Positions 26,605 to 34,881 of a stretch of 35,179 nt of DNA are shown piece by piece. Each line of letters opens with the position of its first letter. The first letter of the stretch is position 1. Source of the stretch: Deltaproteobacteria bacterium (GTDB taxonomy: Bacteria > Desulfobacterota > DSM-4660 > Desulfatiglandales > HGW-15); the NCBI GenBank assembly GCA_019308985.1, contig JAFDHB010000017.1:1-35179 (forward strand). Reading direction: 5' to 3'. The translations under genes and the position numbers were made by a program. Below the pieces are notes generated by a model. It saw only the letters and a list, made by a program, of their open reading frames with translations. It was not told the DNA's origin and made no database searches.

Positions 26605-26619
26605 TGGCACAGCTCTTGC
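26605..26619 (+). promoter_or_regulatory. Sigma-54 (-24/-12) promoter
   Basis: TGGCACAGCTCTTGC matches the consensus TGGCAC-N5-TTGC exactly, with correct GG-GC spacing. The predicted start is near 26631, about 34 nt before the ATG at 26665. Confidence 0.9.
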
Positions 26620-26664
26620 CAGACAGCTAACCTGGGAGGTAAAAATTCTTTGAAGGAGGTAAGA

Positions 26665-27282
26665 ATGGCAAATAGGAACGGAGGATTTAGCTGGAGGGGG
26701 TGGACCACCTTTGTGGTTACCATATCGTTTATCGTTGACACGCTCTCAGGCATCATTCTCTATATCGCGCCCGCCGGTAGGATAGCCAACTGGACCAATT
26801 GGAACATCTGGGGTCTTAACAAGGGAGAATGGGGGGCCGTCCACACCATATTCGGGTATGTGCTCCTTATTATCGTTGGGATTCATCTTTATTACAACTG
26901 GAGGATGTTCTGGAACTTTATCTGGAGCAAGGTCAAAGGCGCGGTAAACTTGAGATGGGAGATGGTTGGCGCGACATTGCTGTGCCTCTTTGTCTTCCTG
27001 GGAACCCTGTGGGATATCCCCCCTTTCAGTACTACTATGGAGCTTGGAGAATATTTCAAGGATAGCTGGGAAGAAAGCAGGGTGGAGACGCCCATTGCCC
27101 ATGGAGAGCTGCTGACCCTGAGGGAGTTTGCGGAGAAGACCGGCGTACCCCTGGATAAGGTCCTCGCCGGCCTCAAATCCAAGGGATACAAGGTGAGGGA
27201 TCCGCAAATGAGCATCAATGATATTTCAAAGGAGAACAAGGTATCCCCGAACCAACTGTACGAGGCCATGAAGGCCCCTTGA
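26665..27282 (+). CDS. DUF4405-type membrane cytochrome b561-like protein, cut by an in-frame TGA
   Basis: The start is fixed by GAAGGAGGT (26652-26660) and the sigma-54 promoter just upstream. The 205-residue protein has three membrane helices (about 13-35, 58-77, 98-118) with candidate haem ligands H60 (GAVHTIFGY) and H74 (VGIHLYYNW). A soluble C-terminal region follows, with repeated helical units (LREFAEKTGVPLDKVLAGLKSKGYKVRDPQMSINDISKEN). Members of this family are thought to carry electrons in the membrane. The TGA at 27280-27282 is followed in the same frame by 73 more codons that look like a second copy of the helical unit. The gene is thus either truncated by a nonsense mutation or read through. 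It is probably activated by the divergent ZraSR-like pair. Confidence 0.85.
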   Translation: MANRNGGFSWRGWTTFVVTISFIVDTLSGIILYIAPAGRIANWTNWNIWGLNKGEWGAVHTIFGYVLLIIVGIHLYYNWRMFWNFIWSKVKGAVNLRWEMVGATLLCLFVFLGTLWDIPPFSTTMELGEYFKDSWEESRVETPIAHGELLTLREFAEKTGVPLDKVLAGLKSKGYKVRDPQMSINDISKENKVSPNQLYEAMKAP

Positions 27283-27504
27283 GGGAGACCTCCAGAAGCG
27301 CCCAAGATCGGTCAGGGCTCGGGCATGGGGAGAAGGACCCTCCAAGAGATATGTGCCGCAACAGGCATATCTATTGATGGAGCCATCAACAGGCTTCGGA
27401 AGAATGGAATAAAGGCAGGGCCGAAGGATCGACTCAAGGACATTGCAGGCAAGGCGGGAAAGACTCCCATGGAAATCTACAGCATTGCCATGGGAGAGGA
27501 GTAG
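27283..27504 (+). pseudogene. In-frame continuation of the DUF4405 gene after TGA
   Basis: The frame continues GRPPEAPKIGQGSGMGRRT, then LQEICAATGISIDGAINRLR and KNGIKAGPKDRLKDIAGKAG, ending IYSIAMGEE before TAG. The pattern (helix, G-I-x-x-D/L, RL-K-x-G-IK, D-x-L-x-DIA) repeats that of residues 150-200 of the upstream product. This shows it was once the same protein. No separate RBS or start is visible. Confidence 0.75.
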
Positions 27505-27603
27505 GGTATTGGCCGTAGCAGGTACTCCCCGGATTCCGGATCTCATCCGGCAAAGATAATGCGATATGGAGTGAGTCGGAAGCAGGGAGGGAGCGGGGAT
27601 TTC

Positions 27604-27852
27604 TTGGCACGGATTCCACGGATGACACGGATGAGATTTTTTGTTTTGGCAATCAAGGTACCTTGATTGCCAAAACCCTCCATCCGCCTCCGGCGGAGAA
27701 AAAAACTGAACTGGGCGGCGTGAAGAGGTGGTGTTACTGGTCCCGGAGTCCTTCTTTAGCCTGTGCTTATGATGGTCATGCAGCGGCGATTCGCAGGCGC
27801 GAATCCCGCTGCACGCACGAAAGATCCGTGTCATCCGTGTAATCCGTGCCAA
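27604..27852. repeat. CACGGAT-type inverted-repeat element, copy 2
   Basis: The left end TTGGCACGGATTCCACGGAT (from 27604) and right end ATCCGTGTAATCCGTGCCAA (ending 27852) are inverted copies. They match over about 30 bp with one or two mismatches. Inside are a perfect 32-nt palindrome (27644-27675) and the inverted pair GCAGCGGCGATTCGC / GCGAATCCCGCTGC (27780-27812). It matches the element at 22721-22965 in order and orientation. The rest of the gap 27505-27952 shows nothing else. Confidence 0.85.
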
Positions 27853-27952
27853 AAAATTGTCCCATGTTGTTACCAGTAACCATGAGGACCTGAACCCGGA
27901 GCTTCGAACCGGAATGGAGAGCAAAATCCTTAAGCCGGCTATGGAGGCTGAG

Positions 27953-29287
27953 TTACCATTGGGTGGAAAAAGCGCTGATTATGCCGCCGACCAGTAGAAT
28001 GGTACCGGCAGCCATTGCCGAGTACCCGATCAAGTAGAAAATCACTCTGCGCCTGGTTCCCGGATCGGGTTCGAGAAGTTGATCGAGCCTGTTTTCCTTC
28101 TCCAGTCGTTCTATCCACCCGGGTTTTTCATGCCTGGCGGCTTCCAGGTCCACACTGCCTTGGAACATGGCCAGGTCCATGGGGAAATTGTGGAGCCTCA
28201 AGTGCCCGATAAAAAAATGGATAGTAAAGACATGCGCCATGGCCAATATGGCTTCTATTCGGTGCACCCATAGGGCCACGTTGAGGAGCCAGCCGGGAAG
28301 GAAGAGGCTGGTCAGGGTGGGCTTGAAGAGCATGATGCCGGTACCACCGATGATGAACATCCCCCAGAAAACGGCCCAGTAATCAAACTTTTCCCAGTAC
28401 CCCCATCTGTCGAAGCGAGGCAGCTTGTTTTTGCCCAGAAGCCAACCCACATGTTGAACGGCCTGGCGGAGGTCGTCAGGACTGGGCAGTATCGAGTCGG
28501 GCCCCAGGAGGTTTCTGGGAAATCGCCGCCAGTCGATCCTGGAGAGGACGTAGAAGATGTGGACGGCAAAGAGGACCAACATGAAAATGCCAGCCCACTT
28601 ATGTATGATAATTACGGTGCTGAAGCCGCCGAAGAGCGCCACCAAATAATTGCCCATGGGTGTCCCAGAGAAAAGCCGGGCCAGCCCTGTTGCGGCCTGG
28701 ATGAGAAAGGATGCCATCAAGAGGGAGTGGAAAAGGCGCTGGACCAGTGTGAACCTCCTGATCCTCTTGCGCCCTTCCCTTTTCGGGGCAAGACCCGTGA
28801 ACTCCCGGAATCCCCATAGGATAGTGTGGGGGATGAAGACCAGGAAGGTGCCCCCGGCAATGGCTATCATCATCCAAAAGGTGTAAAAAAGCATGGGGAA
28901 CCTATCTCTGGTTGTAATGGCCGCCGGACTTGGTTCGTGGATCAGAAATTTTCCGTAGGAAAAGCTGGAACCGCTGTGGCACTTGGCGCACACAAAGGCA
29001 TATCGCCGCCTCGGATTCATGGAAGAGTAATAGTGCTTGTTGCCCGGGATAGGGTCTTCTCCGTGACACTGGCGACAAGTGATCTTGTATCTTGTGGAAT
29101 GAAGGTCCTTGCTCTGGCGGGGATGACATTCCGCGCAGGTCTTGTACTGATAGAACCTCAACCCATAGTGGCTGTCGGCGAGGTAGCTCCTGTGTCTGAC
29201 TCTTTCAGCCGTAGGAGCTATGGTGAGCAATTCCTCCCTAGGTATTTCTCTCTTGATGAATGGTTGGTAGAGACGGGGCCATGGCAT
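27953..29287 (-). CDS. Membrane cytochrome b with N-terminal multihaem c domain
   Basis: The 444-residue product has three haem c sites near the N-terminus: CAECH (51-55), CRQCH (71-75) and CAKCH (100-104). Several membrane helices follow, resembling formate-dehydrogenase-type or b561-type cytochrome b, with His in FHSLLMASFLIQAATGL, VIIIHKWAGIFML and MAHVFTIHFFIGHL as likely haem b ligands. This arrangement passes electrons between a membrane quinone pool and periplasmic haems. The only ATG, at 29287, lies inside the upstream cytochrome gene in another frame and leaves no signal peptide, although the haems must be outside the cytoplasm. The N-terminus may therefore have been lost, or the protein was fused to the upstream cytochrome. 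Confidence 0.8.
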   Translation of the reverse strand: MPWPRLYQPFIKREIPREELLTIAPTAERVRHRSYLADSHYGLRFYQYKTCAECHPRQSKDLHSTRYKITCRQCHGEDPIPGNKHYYSSMNPRRRYAFVCAKCHSGSSFSYGKFLIHEPSPAAITTRDRFPMLFYTFWMMIAIAGGTFLVFIPHTILWGFREFTGLAPKREGRKRIRRFTLVQRLFHSLLMASFLIQAATGLARLFSGTPMGNYLVALFGGFSTVIIIHKWAGIFMLVLFAVHIFYVLSRIDWRRFPRNLLGPDSILPSPDDLRQAVQHVGWLLGKNKLPRFDRWGYWEKFDYWAVFWGMFIIGGTGIMLFKPTLTSLFLPGWLLNVALWVHRIEAILAMAHVFTIHFFIGHLRLHNFPMDLAMFQGSVDLEAARHEKPGWIERLEKENRLDQLLEPDPGTRRRVIFYLIGYSAMAAGTILLVGGIISAFSTQW

Positions 29288-29847
29288 GCCTCGCAGCCTA
29301 CCCGAGCCTCGGAAAAGGTGTTCCTGTCGAGATCAACACCCATGGCATGGCATCCGCCGCAATACTTGTTCCAGGGGCGTGTATCCCAGTCTTCTTCGTG
29401 GTAGGTGACCCATCTATCGGACCTCGCATTATACTGGATAGGGGCCACGTACAAGGTGCCGTTCTTTTCGACCAAAAACATCTGTTTCCATTGCATACCA
29501 ATGGTGTATTTGACCTCTTCTTCCCTGGGGATGAAGATCTAGTCCACGGGCACCTTGAGATCTTTCTCAATGGCCTTCAGGTCGGCCCTTATAGCGTCAG
29601 GATCAATTTCCGCGATGAGGGCATCCCTGTTCTCGGTCACGTCCTGCATGGTCCTGCTGTGAAGGGTGTTTTTCCAGGAGTCGTAATGTTCAAGGTGGCA
29701 GAACTGGCACTGCTCGGAGCCCACGTAGGCCTTGGGCTTGGATAGTATCTCCTTGAGTCTCCCTCTTTCCCTGTCAGGCCCGCATCCGGCGAGTCCGAAA
29801 ACAGAAACGGTTATCAAGAACACTGCAGCCCATATGAGTCTTTTCAT
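29218..29847 (-). pseudogene. Multihaem cytochrome c lipoprotein, interrupted by TAG and frame change
   Basis: The gene starts at 29847 with a lipoprotein signal (lipobox LAGC, Cys21), then YVGSEQCQFCHLEHYDSWK (haem site 47-51), and reaches LKVPVD. It then meets TAG at 29541-29539. The same frame continues IFIPREEEVKYTIGMQWKQM, then APIQYN, CGGCHAMGVDL and CEACHGP, which belong to the same known cytochrome type. At the C-run near 29279-29282 a -1 shift would lead directly into the frame of the cytochrome b gene. Without it the frame ends 18 codons later. Either the C-terminus was deleted and fused, or the pair is one frameshifted fusion gene. Confidence 0.8.
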
Positions 29848-29863
29848 CTCTCCCTCCGGATTC

Positions 29864-30745
29864 CTATTCTTCCTGTATGAACTCCCCGTTTCCCTCCTTT
29901 CCCTCCATATAGTCTATCATGTCTTTGAAGTTCCTCTGGGCCGCATCCAGGAGTTCAGTGGCATACTTGGCGTTGTGCACCCCCCGGCTCCTGTCCTCTG
30001 CTACGAACTTGTAATTATATAGGGCAGCGACTTCCTTCGCAGGCCGCACTTTCTTCGACCTGGTCCAGTTCCAACTGCCGTCCTTCTTATACATGGGCAG
30101 TTCGCCCCTCTGCAAGTATCCGGTTCCTTTTTTGTTAACGAAGAGATTGAGGAGACCCTCTATCTCCGCCTGGAGAGGCTCCTTCTTGCCGTCGTTGTCA
30201 AAGTCGGCCTTGGCCTCTATATCGTAAACAGCGTCTGTCTGGTGCCACCAGAAGGTATCTACCGGCGTCTCGGAATTTTTCACTATGACCTGCTTGACCT
30301 TCGCATGGCATTTGCCGAGGCACCCTGCAACATTCAGCTTGGGCTGTTCGTGGACCTCACCCACCAACTCGAAGCTGTGGCCCGCCATGCCAGGGCTGTA
30401 AGAGAATCTCCTGGCGGGGAATGTCATGTGGCATTCTATGCAACTGTTCTTGGTAAGGGTGGAGTGCACTGAACTGTAATAGGTCTTGCCAGGATACTCA
30501 TAGGCCCCTGTTCCTATGAGCATATTGGCCTCAGGTCCGTGGTGTGGGCCCCAGTAAGACGCTAACTTGTTGGCCGGGAGGTCTTTGACAAGTTCAGGGC
30601 CTACCCTCGCCTGGTGACAACTGGCGCATAAATTCCCCTTGCCCCTATCGAATTTCTTGCCATTGACAAGGGTAGCCGGGGCTGTGGCAGCGGCCACCCA
30701 AGCGTCATGCCCGCGCAAGCGGGCATCCAGCGTGCGTGTGCTCAT
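29864..30745 (-). CDS. Multihaem cytochrome c protein with replaced N-terminus
   Basis: The 293-residue reading frame has haem sites CASCH (40-44), CIECH (102-106) and a CX3CH site (CLGKCH, 142-147), with PEANMLIGTGAYEYPGKTYYSSVHST between. The C-terminal half (DFDNDGKKEPLQAEIEGLLN, then SRGVHNAKYATELLDAAQ) is typical of periplasmic multihaem cytochromes. The first 15 or so residues (TLDARLRGHDAW) are a translated REP sequence, and no signal peptide is present. A periplasmic cytochrome needs one, so the original 5' end is missing. It is first in the minus-strand cytochrome operon, 16 bp before the lipoprotein cytochrome. It is probably non-functional. Confidence 0.8.
   Translation of the reverse strand: MSTRTLDARLRGHDAWVAAATAPATLVNGKKFDRGKGNLCASCHQARVGPELVKDLPANKLASYWGPHHGPEANMLIGTGAYEYPGKTYYSSVHSTLTKNSCIECHMTFPARRFSYSPGMAGHSFELVGEVHEQPKLNVAGCLGKCHAKVKQVIVKNSETPVDTFWWHQTDAVYDIEAKADFDNDGKKEPLQAEIEGLLNLFVNKKGTGYLQRGELPMYKKDGSWNWTRSKKVRPAKEVAALYNYKFVAEDRSRGVHNAKYATELLDAAQRNFKDMIDYMEGKEGNGEFIQEE
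30702..30731. repeat. REP-type palindrome within the cytochrome 5' end
   Basis: TGCCCGC (30708-30714) and GCGGGCA (30719-30725) form a stem with a GCAA loop, flanked by GTCA and TCCAG. This is the common GTCATGCCCGCGNAAGCGGGCATCCAG type of intergenic repeat. A degenerate second copy with GTCATGCCGGACTTGATGAG lies at about 30800. Confidence 0.75.
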
Positions 30746-30980
30746 CTATTCCTGCGATCTCCTATGAAACTTCAAAAGCTTGGAAAAGTTTCACAACCGT
30801 CATGCCGGACTTGATGAGCCTACCCCCTGGACTCCGCTCCGGCGGGATACGGAGGCCTTTTTGAAGTTACCCGATTCCTGCTGGAGTTTGTCGCGCACCT
30901 GAGATGCGGGCAGTAACGAGAAATTCAAATCGATTATGGGCAATTATTTATGGCGCGGGAGTGAATAGGTGTATAGAAAA

Positions 30981-31001
30981 GTGTCCCCATTCGGTACACA
31001 T
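30981..31001. promoter_or_regulatory. Candidate activator site, copy 1
   Basis: GTGTC, 8 bp, then GTACACAT. The outer GTGT and ACAC are inverted. The same motif with the same spacing recurs at 34636-34656, upstream of another sigma-54 promoter. This copy ends 55 bp before the promoter at 31057. The membrane sigma-54 activator encoded downstream is the likely binder. Confidence 0.6.
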
Positions 31002-31056
31002 GTGTCGGATTGATTCAGGAAGAGTTGTAAAATCAGATAGTTGGGCTACATTCAAA

Positions 31057-31071
31057 AGGCATGGGGCTTGC
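31057..31071 (+). promoter_or_regulatory. Sigma-54 (-24/-12) promoter of the binding protein/activator pair
   Basis: AGGCATGGGGCTTGC keeps GG and GC at the correct 10-bp spacing and the TTGC box. It differs from consensus at the first base and the C of CAC. The predicted start is near 31083, 90 nt before the ATG at 31174. Confidence 0.65.
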
Positions 31072-31173
31072 TTTTGAATAAAGTGCTTGCCTTGCATCCT
31101 ACAATGTGGTATCAAACCGGGAAAGTCCTCCCTGACCGCTATTCTACCAAGAGAGGTAAAGGGTTGGTGAATC

Positions 31174-32157
31174 ATGCCGGCAGATTCGTCAAAGGCTAGG
31201 GATTCGTCAAGAGGGGTTATCATTGCATGGGCCCTGATGTTCATTGCCATGGTATTCCCTGGTTGCGGCAGCGATTCTGATGTGCCTGTGGTGGATTTCT
31301 CAAAGACCCTTGCGGTGGAAAGGCCGGAAGAGGAAACAGGCTCAGGCTTGGTGTTGAAGGTGGCGGTGGGTGCCATGATCTCGCCGAAGGAGACCTTTAT
31401 ATACTACAGGCAGCTCCTGGAGTTTTTGGGCGAGAAGATGGGTCGAAATATCCAGCTTGTTCAACGGAAGACCTATGAGGAGATAAACGAACTTCTTGGA
31501 AAAGGAGATATAGATCTTGCCTTCATATGCTCCGGGCCCTACGTACTCGGAAAAGAACAATATGGCTTTGAGCTCCTTGCCACGCCGGTAGTACAGGGAA
31601 GCCACTTCTATCGGGCTTACCTGATAGTGAACCGGGAGAGCCCCTTCAAGAGTCTTGATGACCTGAGGGGACGGGTCTTCGCTTTCACGGATCCGGACTC
31701 CAACACGGGCAGGCTGGTCCCCATCTATTGGCTGGCCAAGAGAGGGGAGGATCCCGAGACCTTCTTCGGGAAGACCATCTATACCTACGGACACGACAAT
31801 TCCATTCTCGCGGTTGCCAGGGCCCTGGTTGACGGAGCCACCGTGGACGGGTTGATATGGGAATACTATAATCAAAGAGACCCCGTGTTCACTGCCAGAA
31901 CGAGGATAATCAAGAAGTCCGAACCCTATGGCATCCCCCCGATAGTCGTCTCCAAGTATCCGTCCGAGAAGGTAAAAGAACAGGCTCGAAGGTTGCTCCT
32001 CTCCATGCACTTGGAGGAGAAGGGACGCATTATCCTCAAGGAGCTGATGATCGACCGGTTCATGGAACCAAGGGAGGAGTGGTATGCGAGCATCCGGCAC
32101 ATGCAAAGGGTGCTGAGAGACGAAAAGAGTGAGATCTATGTATCCCAAAAGCCTTAA
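31174..32157 (+). CDS. PhnD-like periplasmic binding lipoprotein
   Basis: The 327-residue protein has an N-terminal signal with a lipobox-like FPGC (Cys31). A PhnD/SsuA-type binding fold follows: VAVGAMISPKETFIYYRQLLEFLGEKMG, YEEINELLGKGDIDLAFICSGPYV and YLIVNRESPFKSLDDLRGRVFAFTDPDSNTGRLVP. In phosphonate and phosphite ABC importers this protein captures the ligand, but no ATPase or permease gene is here. Instead it overlaps the gene for a membrane sigma-54 activator, so it is probably a sensory receptor presenting ligand to that protein. The ligand cannot be told from sequence. The RBS is weak, and the sigma-54 promoter at 31057 probably drives it. Confidence 0.9.
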   Translation: MPADSSKARDSSRGVIIAWALMFIAMVFPGCGSDSDVPVVDFSKTLAVERPEEETGSGLVLKVAVGAMISPKETFIYYRQLLEFLGEKMGRNIQLVQRKTYEEINELLGKGDIDLAFICSGPYVLGKEQYGFELLATPVVQGSHFYRAYLIVNRESPFKSLDDLRGRVFAFTDPDSNTGRLVPIYWLAKRGEDPETFFGKTIYTYGHDNSILAVARALVDGATVDGLIWEYYNQRDPVFTARTRIIKKSEPYGIPPIVVSKYPSEKVKEQARRLLLSMHLEEKGRIILKELMIDRFMEPREEWYASIRHMQRVLRDEKSEIYVSQKP

Positions 32158-34342
32158 GAGTAAGTTGCTGATGGCGGTTTCCGCCATTGTAATAGGGAGC
32201 GGTCTCCTGATTTCGCTCATCGTTTCCCACAGATACGGCAGAAGCCTCCTGGATGCCCTTTATGCCCAGGCGGAAAACCTGGGTCATGCCATATCCCTGG
32301 AAGCCACGGAAAAGGTCCTCATTAACGATCTGGTCTCTCTTCAAAAGATGCTGGACCACCAGATGAGAAGCAATCCCTCTCTTGCCTACCTCTTTGTCTT
32401 GAAGGATGGGGATGTATTGGCCCATACTTTTCCCGAAGGCATCCCTTCAGGGCTGATGGGTGCCAACAAGCTTGGTGAAAACGGGCGCATTCGATTCCAG
32501 GAAATTGCCTCTACAGATGGCGACCGTTACCTGGATATTGCGTGGCCGATATTCGGGGGGAAGGATGGCGTCCTGCGCCTGGGCGTCTCTGAGAAGCCTT
32601 ATAGGAACAAGATCTTCAAACTATGGCTCCAGATGTGCGGTCTCACCCTCTTCATTCTCCTGATTTCCCTGCTGGGAACCATGATATTCGTGAAGAGAAT
32701 AACAAGTCCCCTGGAAGAACTGGACAACGCAACCAAGAGGATCGACAAGGGGGAACTTGGGGTAAGGGTAAGAGTACAAAGCGAGGACGAAGTGGGAAGG
32801 CTTGCAAACTCCTTCAACCAGATGGTGGCCCGAATTGAGGAATATACGAGCCGCTTGGAAGAAAAGACCATGGAGTTGGAACGCGTGCATCAACAGACGC
32901 AGGCATTCTGCGGAATCGTGCAGGAGATAGGTGCCCTAAGGAGGATAAACGACATAGGGTCTTTCCTTGTATCAAGATTCGAGCAGATCCTGAAGTGCCG
33001 CCACATGATGCTGCTGATCTTCAACACCAACAGGGAAGTCCTCTATACCTTTTCACCAAACCATTCAAGAGTAATGAGAGATCCTGGTTCTATTGACGCA
33101 CTGTGGATTACTCTGGAGGGAATTGAAAAGCCGACCTTTACGAGGGAGTCAAGGCTGGGCACGGCCCTTCATGACCCGGCATTTCAGGGCGCAGTAAGGC
33201 ACGCCCTTATCCCCCTCTCCCATGGAAAACATCCCCTTGGCGGCCTCGTTCTTGCGTGTCCCGGGAACTGTAGGTGCAACGTAAAAGAGGTTGAGGTGGT
33301 GGGCATGATATTGTCCCAGGCGGCCGGGGTTATCAACCGGGCCGTGCTCCAGGAAGAGGAGATCGCCCATTTCCAGACCAGGCTGGAGGCATCTTCGGAG
33401 TTCAGCGGGATCATCGGGAAAGACCAGAAGATGCAGATGATATACAAGCTCATAGAAGATATCGCTCCAACAGACGCAACGGTGCTCATACAGGGTGAAA
33501 GCGGCACGGGCAAAGAGCTCGTGGCCCGGGCAATTCACAAGCGAAGCCCCAGGAAAGATCAGCCCTTCATAGTCATCAACTGCTCCGCCTACCCTTCGAC
33601 GCTCCTGGAGAGTGAACTATTCGGGCATGAGAAGGGGGCCTTTACCGGGGCGATACGCCACAAGGTGGGGCGCTTCGAGCAGGCGGACGGGGGGACGGTA
33701 TTCCTGGACGAGATCGGGGAGATAACCCCGTCGGCGCAGATCAAGTTGCTCCGGGTGTTACAGACACAGAAGTTTGAGAGGGTAGGAGGTGAAAAGACGG
33801 TCTCCGTTGATATACGGATTCTGGCTGCCACAAACAAGGATCTCTTGCAAGAGGTGAAGAAGGGGAGATTCAGGGAGGACCTGTTTTACCGACTAAACGT
33901 GATTCCCATCAACATGCCGCCTTTGCGAAGCAGGCGGAACGATATCCCGCTACTTAGCCGTTACTTTCTACGGCAGTTTGCGGCCATCCAGGGAAAGGAT
34001 GTCAAGGGCTTCACCTCCGAGGCCATGCGGATGATCCTGGACTATCCTTGGCCGGGGAATGTGAGGGAGCTGGAAAACAGCATAGAACATGCCGTGGTGC
34101 TGGCAAAAAACGATCGGATAGACCTGCCCGACTTGCCACCCGTGTTGCGTAGCGCAAGCGCATCAGGGGCCTCCCCGGGTTCTCAAAGGACCATAACGGA
34201 AAATGAGAGGAGGCTGCTCCAGGATGTGCTTGAAGAATGTGGCTGGAATAAGAAGGAGACGGCCAGGAGGCTCGGAATCAGCCGCAGCACCCTTTACGAC
34301 AAGATCAGGAGATACCAGATTTCCAAACCTACCGCCCACTAG
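32129..34342 (+). CDS. Membrane-bound sigma-54 activator (sensor-HAMP-GAF-AAA+-Fis)
   Basis: The frame overlaps the binding-protein gene by 29 bp from GTG 32129. ATG 32138 is an equally good start. Numbered from the GTG, it has TM1 (12-33), a periplasmic sensor (34-163), TM2 (165-188), HAMP (188-240), a coiled coil, GAF (about 265-410), AAA+ (425-660; Walker A GESGTGKE from 456, [14 protein letters not shown]) and a Fis helix-turn-helix (about 695-732, [20 protein letters not shown]). GAF holds a CPGNCRC cluster (C377, C381, C383) that may bind metal. It joins sensor and output in one chain, with no kinase or receiver. It probably reads the PhnD-like protein across the membrane and activates sigma-54 promoters, including its own. 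Confidence 0.93.
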   Translation: MRSMYPKSLKSKLLMAVSAIVIGSGLLISLIVSHRYGRSLLDALYAQAENLGHAISLEATEKVLINDLVSLQKMLDHQMRSNPSLAYLFVLKDGDVLAHTFPEGIPSGLMGANKLGENGRIRFQEIASTDGDRYLDIAWPIFGGKDGVLRLGVSEKPYRNKIFKLWLQMCGLTLFILLISLLGTMIFVKRITSPLEELDNATKRIDKGELGVRVRVQSEDEVGRLANSFNQMVARIEEYTSRLEEKTMELERVHQQTQAFCGIVQEIGALRRINDIGSFLVSRFEQILKCRHMMLLIFNTNREVLYTFSPNHSRVMRDPGSIDALWITLEGIEKPTFTRESRLGTALHDPAFQGAVRHALIPLSHGKHPLGGLVLACPGNCRCNVKEVEVVGMILSQAAGVINRAVLQEEEIAHFQTRLEASSEFSGIIGKDQKMQMIYKLIEDIAPTDATVLIQGESGTGKELVARAIHKRSPRKDQPFIVINCSAYPSTLLESELFGHEKGAFTGAIRHKVGRFEQADGGTVFLDEIGEITPSAQIKLLRVLQTQKFERVGGEKTVSVDIRILAATNKDLLQEVKKGRFREDLFYRLNVIPINMPPLRSRRNDIPLLSRYFLRQFAAIQGKDVKGFTSEAMRMILDYPWPGNVRELENSIEHAVVLAKNDRIDLPDLPPVLRSASASGASPGSQRTITENERRLLQDVLEECGWNKKETARRLGISRSTLYDKIRRYQISKPTAH

Positions 34343-34466
34343 CCCACCCCAAATGACGCAGATGGATGGCGGCACCGCTGTGGCATATGGGACTCCAAAA
34401 GAGAGTGACGAGAGACGAGTAATCGATAGCACAATCCGTCCCCTAATCGCTAATCCCATCGCAAGC

Positions 34467-34528
34467 AGGAGCTTGCTCCTACAGGGGATGTTGTTCATCC
34501 TCCACCTGTAGAGGCGACTTCCGGTCGC
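34467..34528. repeat. Pair of REP-like hairpins
   Basis: AGGAGC-TT-GCTCCT (34467-34480) and GCGAC-TTCCG-GTCGC (34514-34528) lie within a CTCCTACAGG / CTGTAGAGGCG context. This is typical of widespread bacterial intergenic palindromes. They may stabilise or end the activator mRNA. Confidence 0.6.
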
Positions 34529-34635
34529 GATAGATCAAGGCCGCTCTCGTTTTATGGGTTAGGCGTGGTCGGATGTATGAATGCATCAAACTACCAGGGG
34601 GAAACAGTGTGTTTATGTTCGATAAGAGAGGCCTA

Positions 34636-34656
34636 GTGTCTGGATTTCGTACACAT
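34636..34656. promoter_or_regulatory. Candidate activator site, copy 2
   Basis: GTGTC, 8 bp, then GTACACAT matches the site at 30981-31001 at 16 of 21 positions, with both half-sites intact. It lies 225 bp upstream of the -24/-12 promoter at 34882, within normal enhancer range. Confidence 0.6.
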
Positions 34657-34881
34657 AAAACTATTGGAGATTACTACATATTTAATGAGTAGGGTATTAT
34701 CCGTGCAAGAATTCCAAACACGACTCCAAGGGCCCTTGCATCTAGACCAATACCTTTTGAAAGAGCATTGACTTCGCAGACAATGGCTCAAATGGCATTT
34801 TGCTTCATGTTTCCAAGTGCTTAGAGCATGACCTAATCCCCATCAGGCGCCCATCAGGAAAACCATCACATCTCTATTCCA

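Larger units (their letters stand above)
26229..26664. other. Divergent regulatory region of the redox module
   Basis: This gap between the kinase gene and the DUF4405 gene holds two enhancer-like palindromes (26460-26507), a -24/-12 promoter (26605-26619) and an untranslated leader. The reading frame from 26458 is open but contains the promoter and operators, so its first 69 codons are not translated. No strong sigma-70 promoter for the kinase operon was found. Confidence 0.7.
30746..31173. other. Intergenic region upstream of the PhnD-like gene
   Basis: The left part holds repeat debris: a second REP-like copy around 30799-30865 with GGACTCCGCTCCGGCGGG. The right part holds a candidate activator site (30981-31001), the overlapping palindrome ACACATGTGT (30996-31005) and a -24/-12 promoter (31057-31071). 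No gene was found. Confidence 0.6.
34343..34881. other. Non-coding region between the activator gene and the orphan sigma-54 promoter
   Basis: No gene was recognised in this stretch. It holds two short repeat hairpins (34467-34528) and the second candidate activator site (34636-34656). Small ORFs here lack a plausible RBS or any protein motif. Confidence 0.55.

Noticed and set aside
26458..26664. N-terminal extension of the DUF4405 ORF
   Set aside because: It contains the operators and the sigma-54 promoter, and a strong RBS precedes the internal ATG at 26665.
27280..27300. Selenocysteine insertion at the TGA
   Set aside because: A GAGG-GAGA-CCTC hairpin overlaps the TGA itself, too close and too small for a bacterial SECIS, and no conserved Cys is expected at this site.
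27226..27924. A 232-codon minus-strand ORF
   Set aside because: It reads through the CACGGAT repeat element and antisense to the DUF4405 continuation; its peptide is translated repeat.
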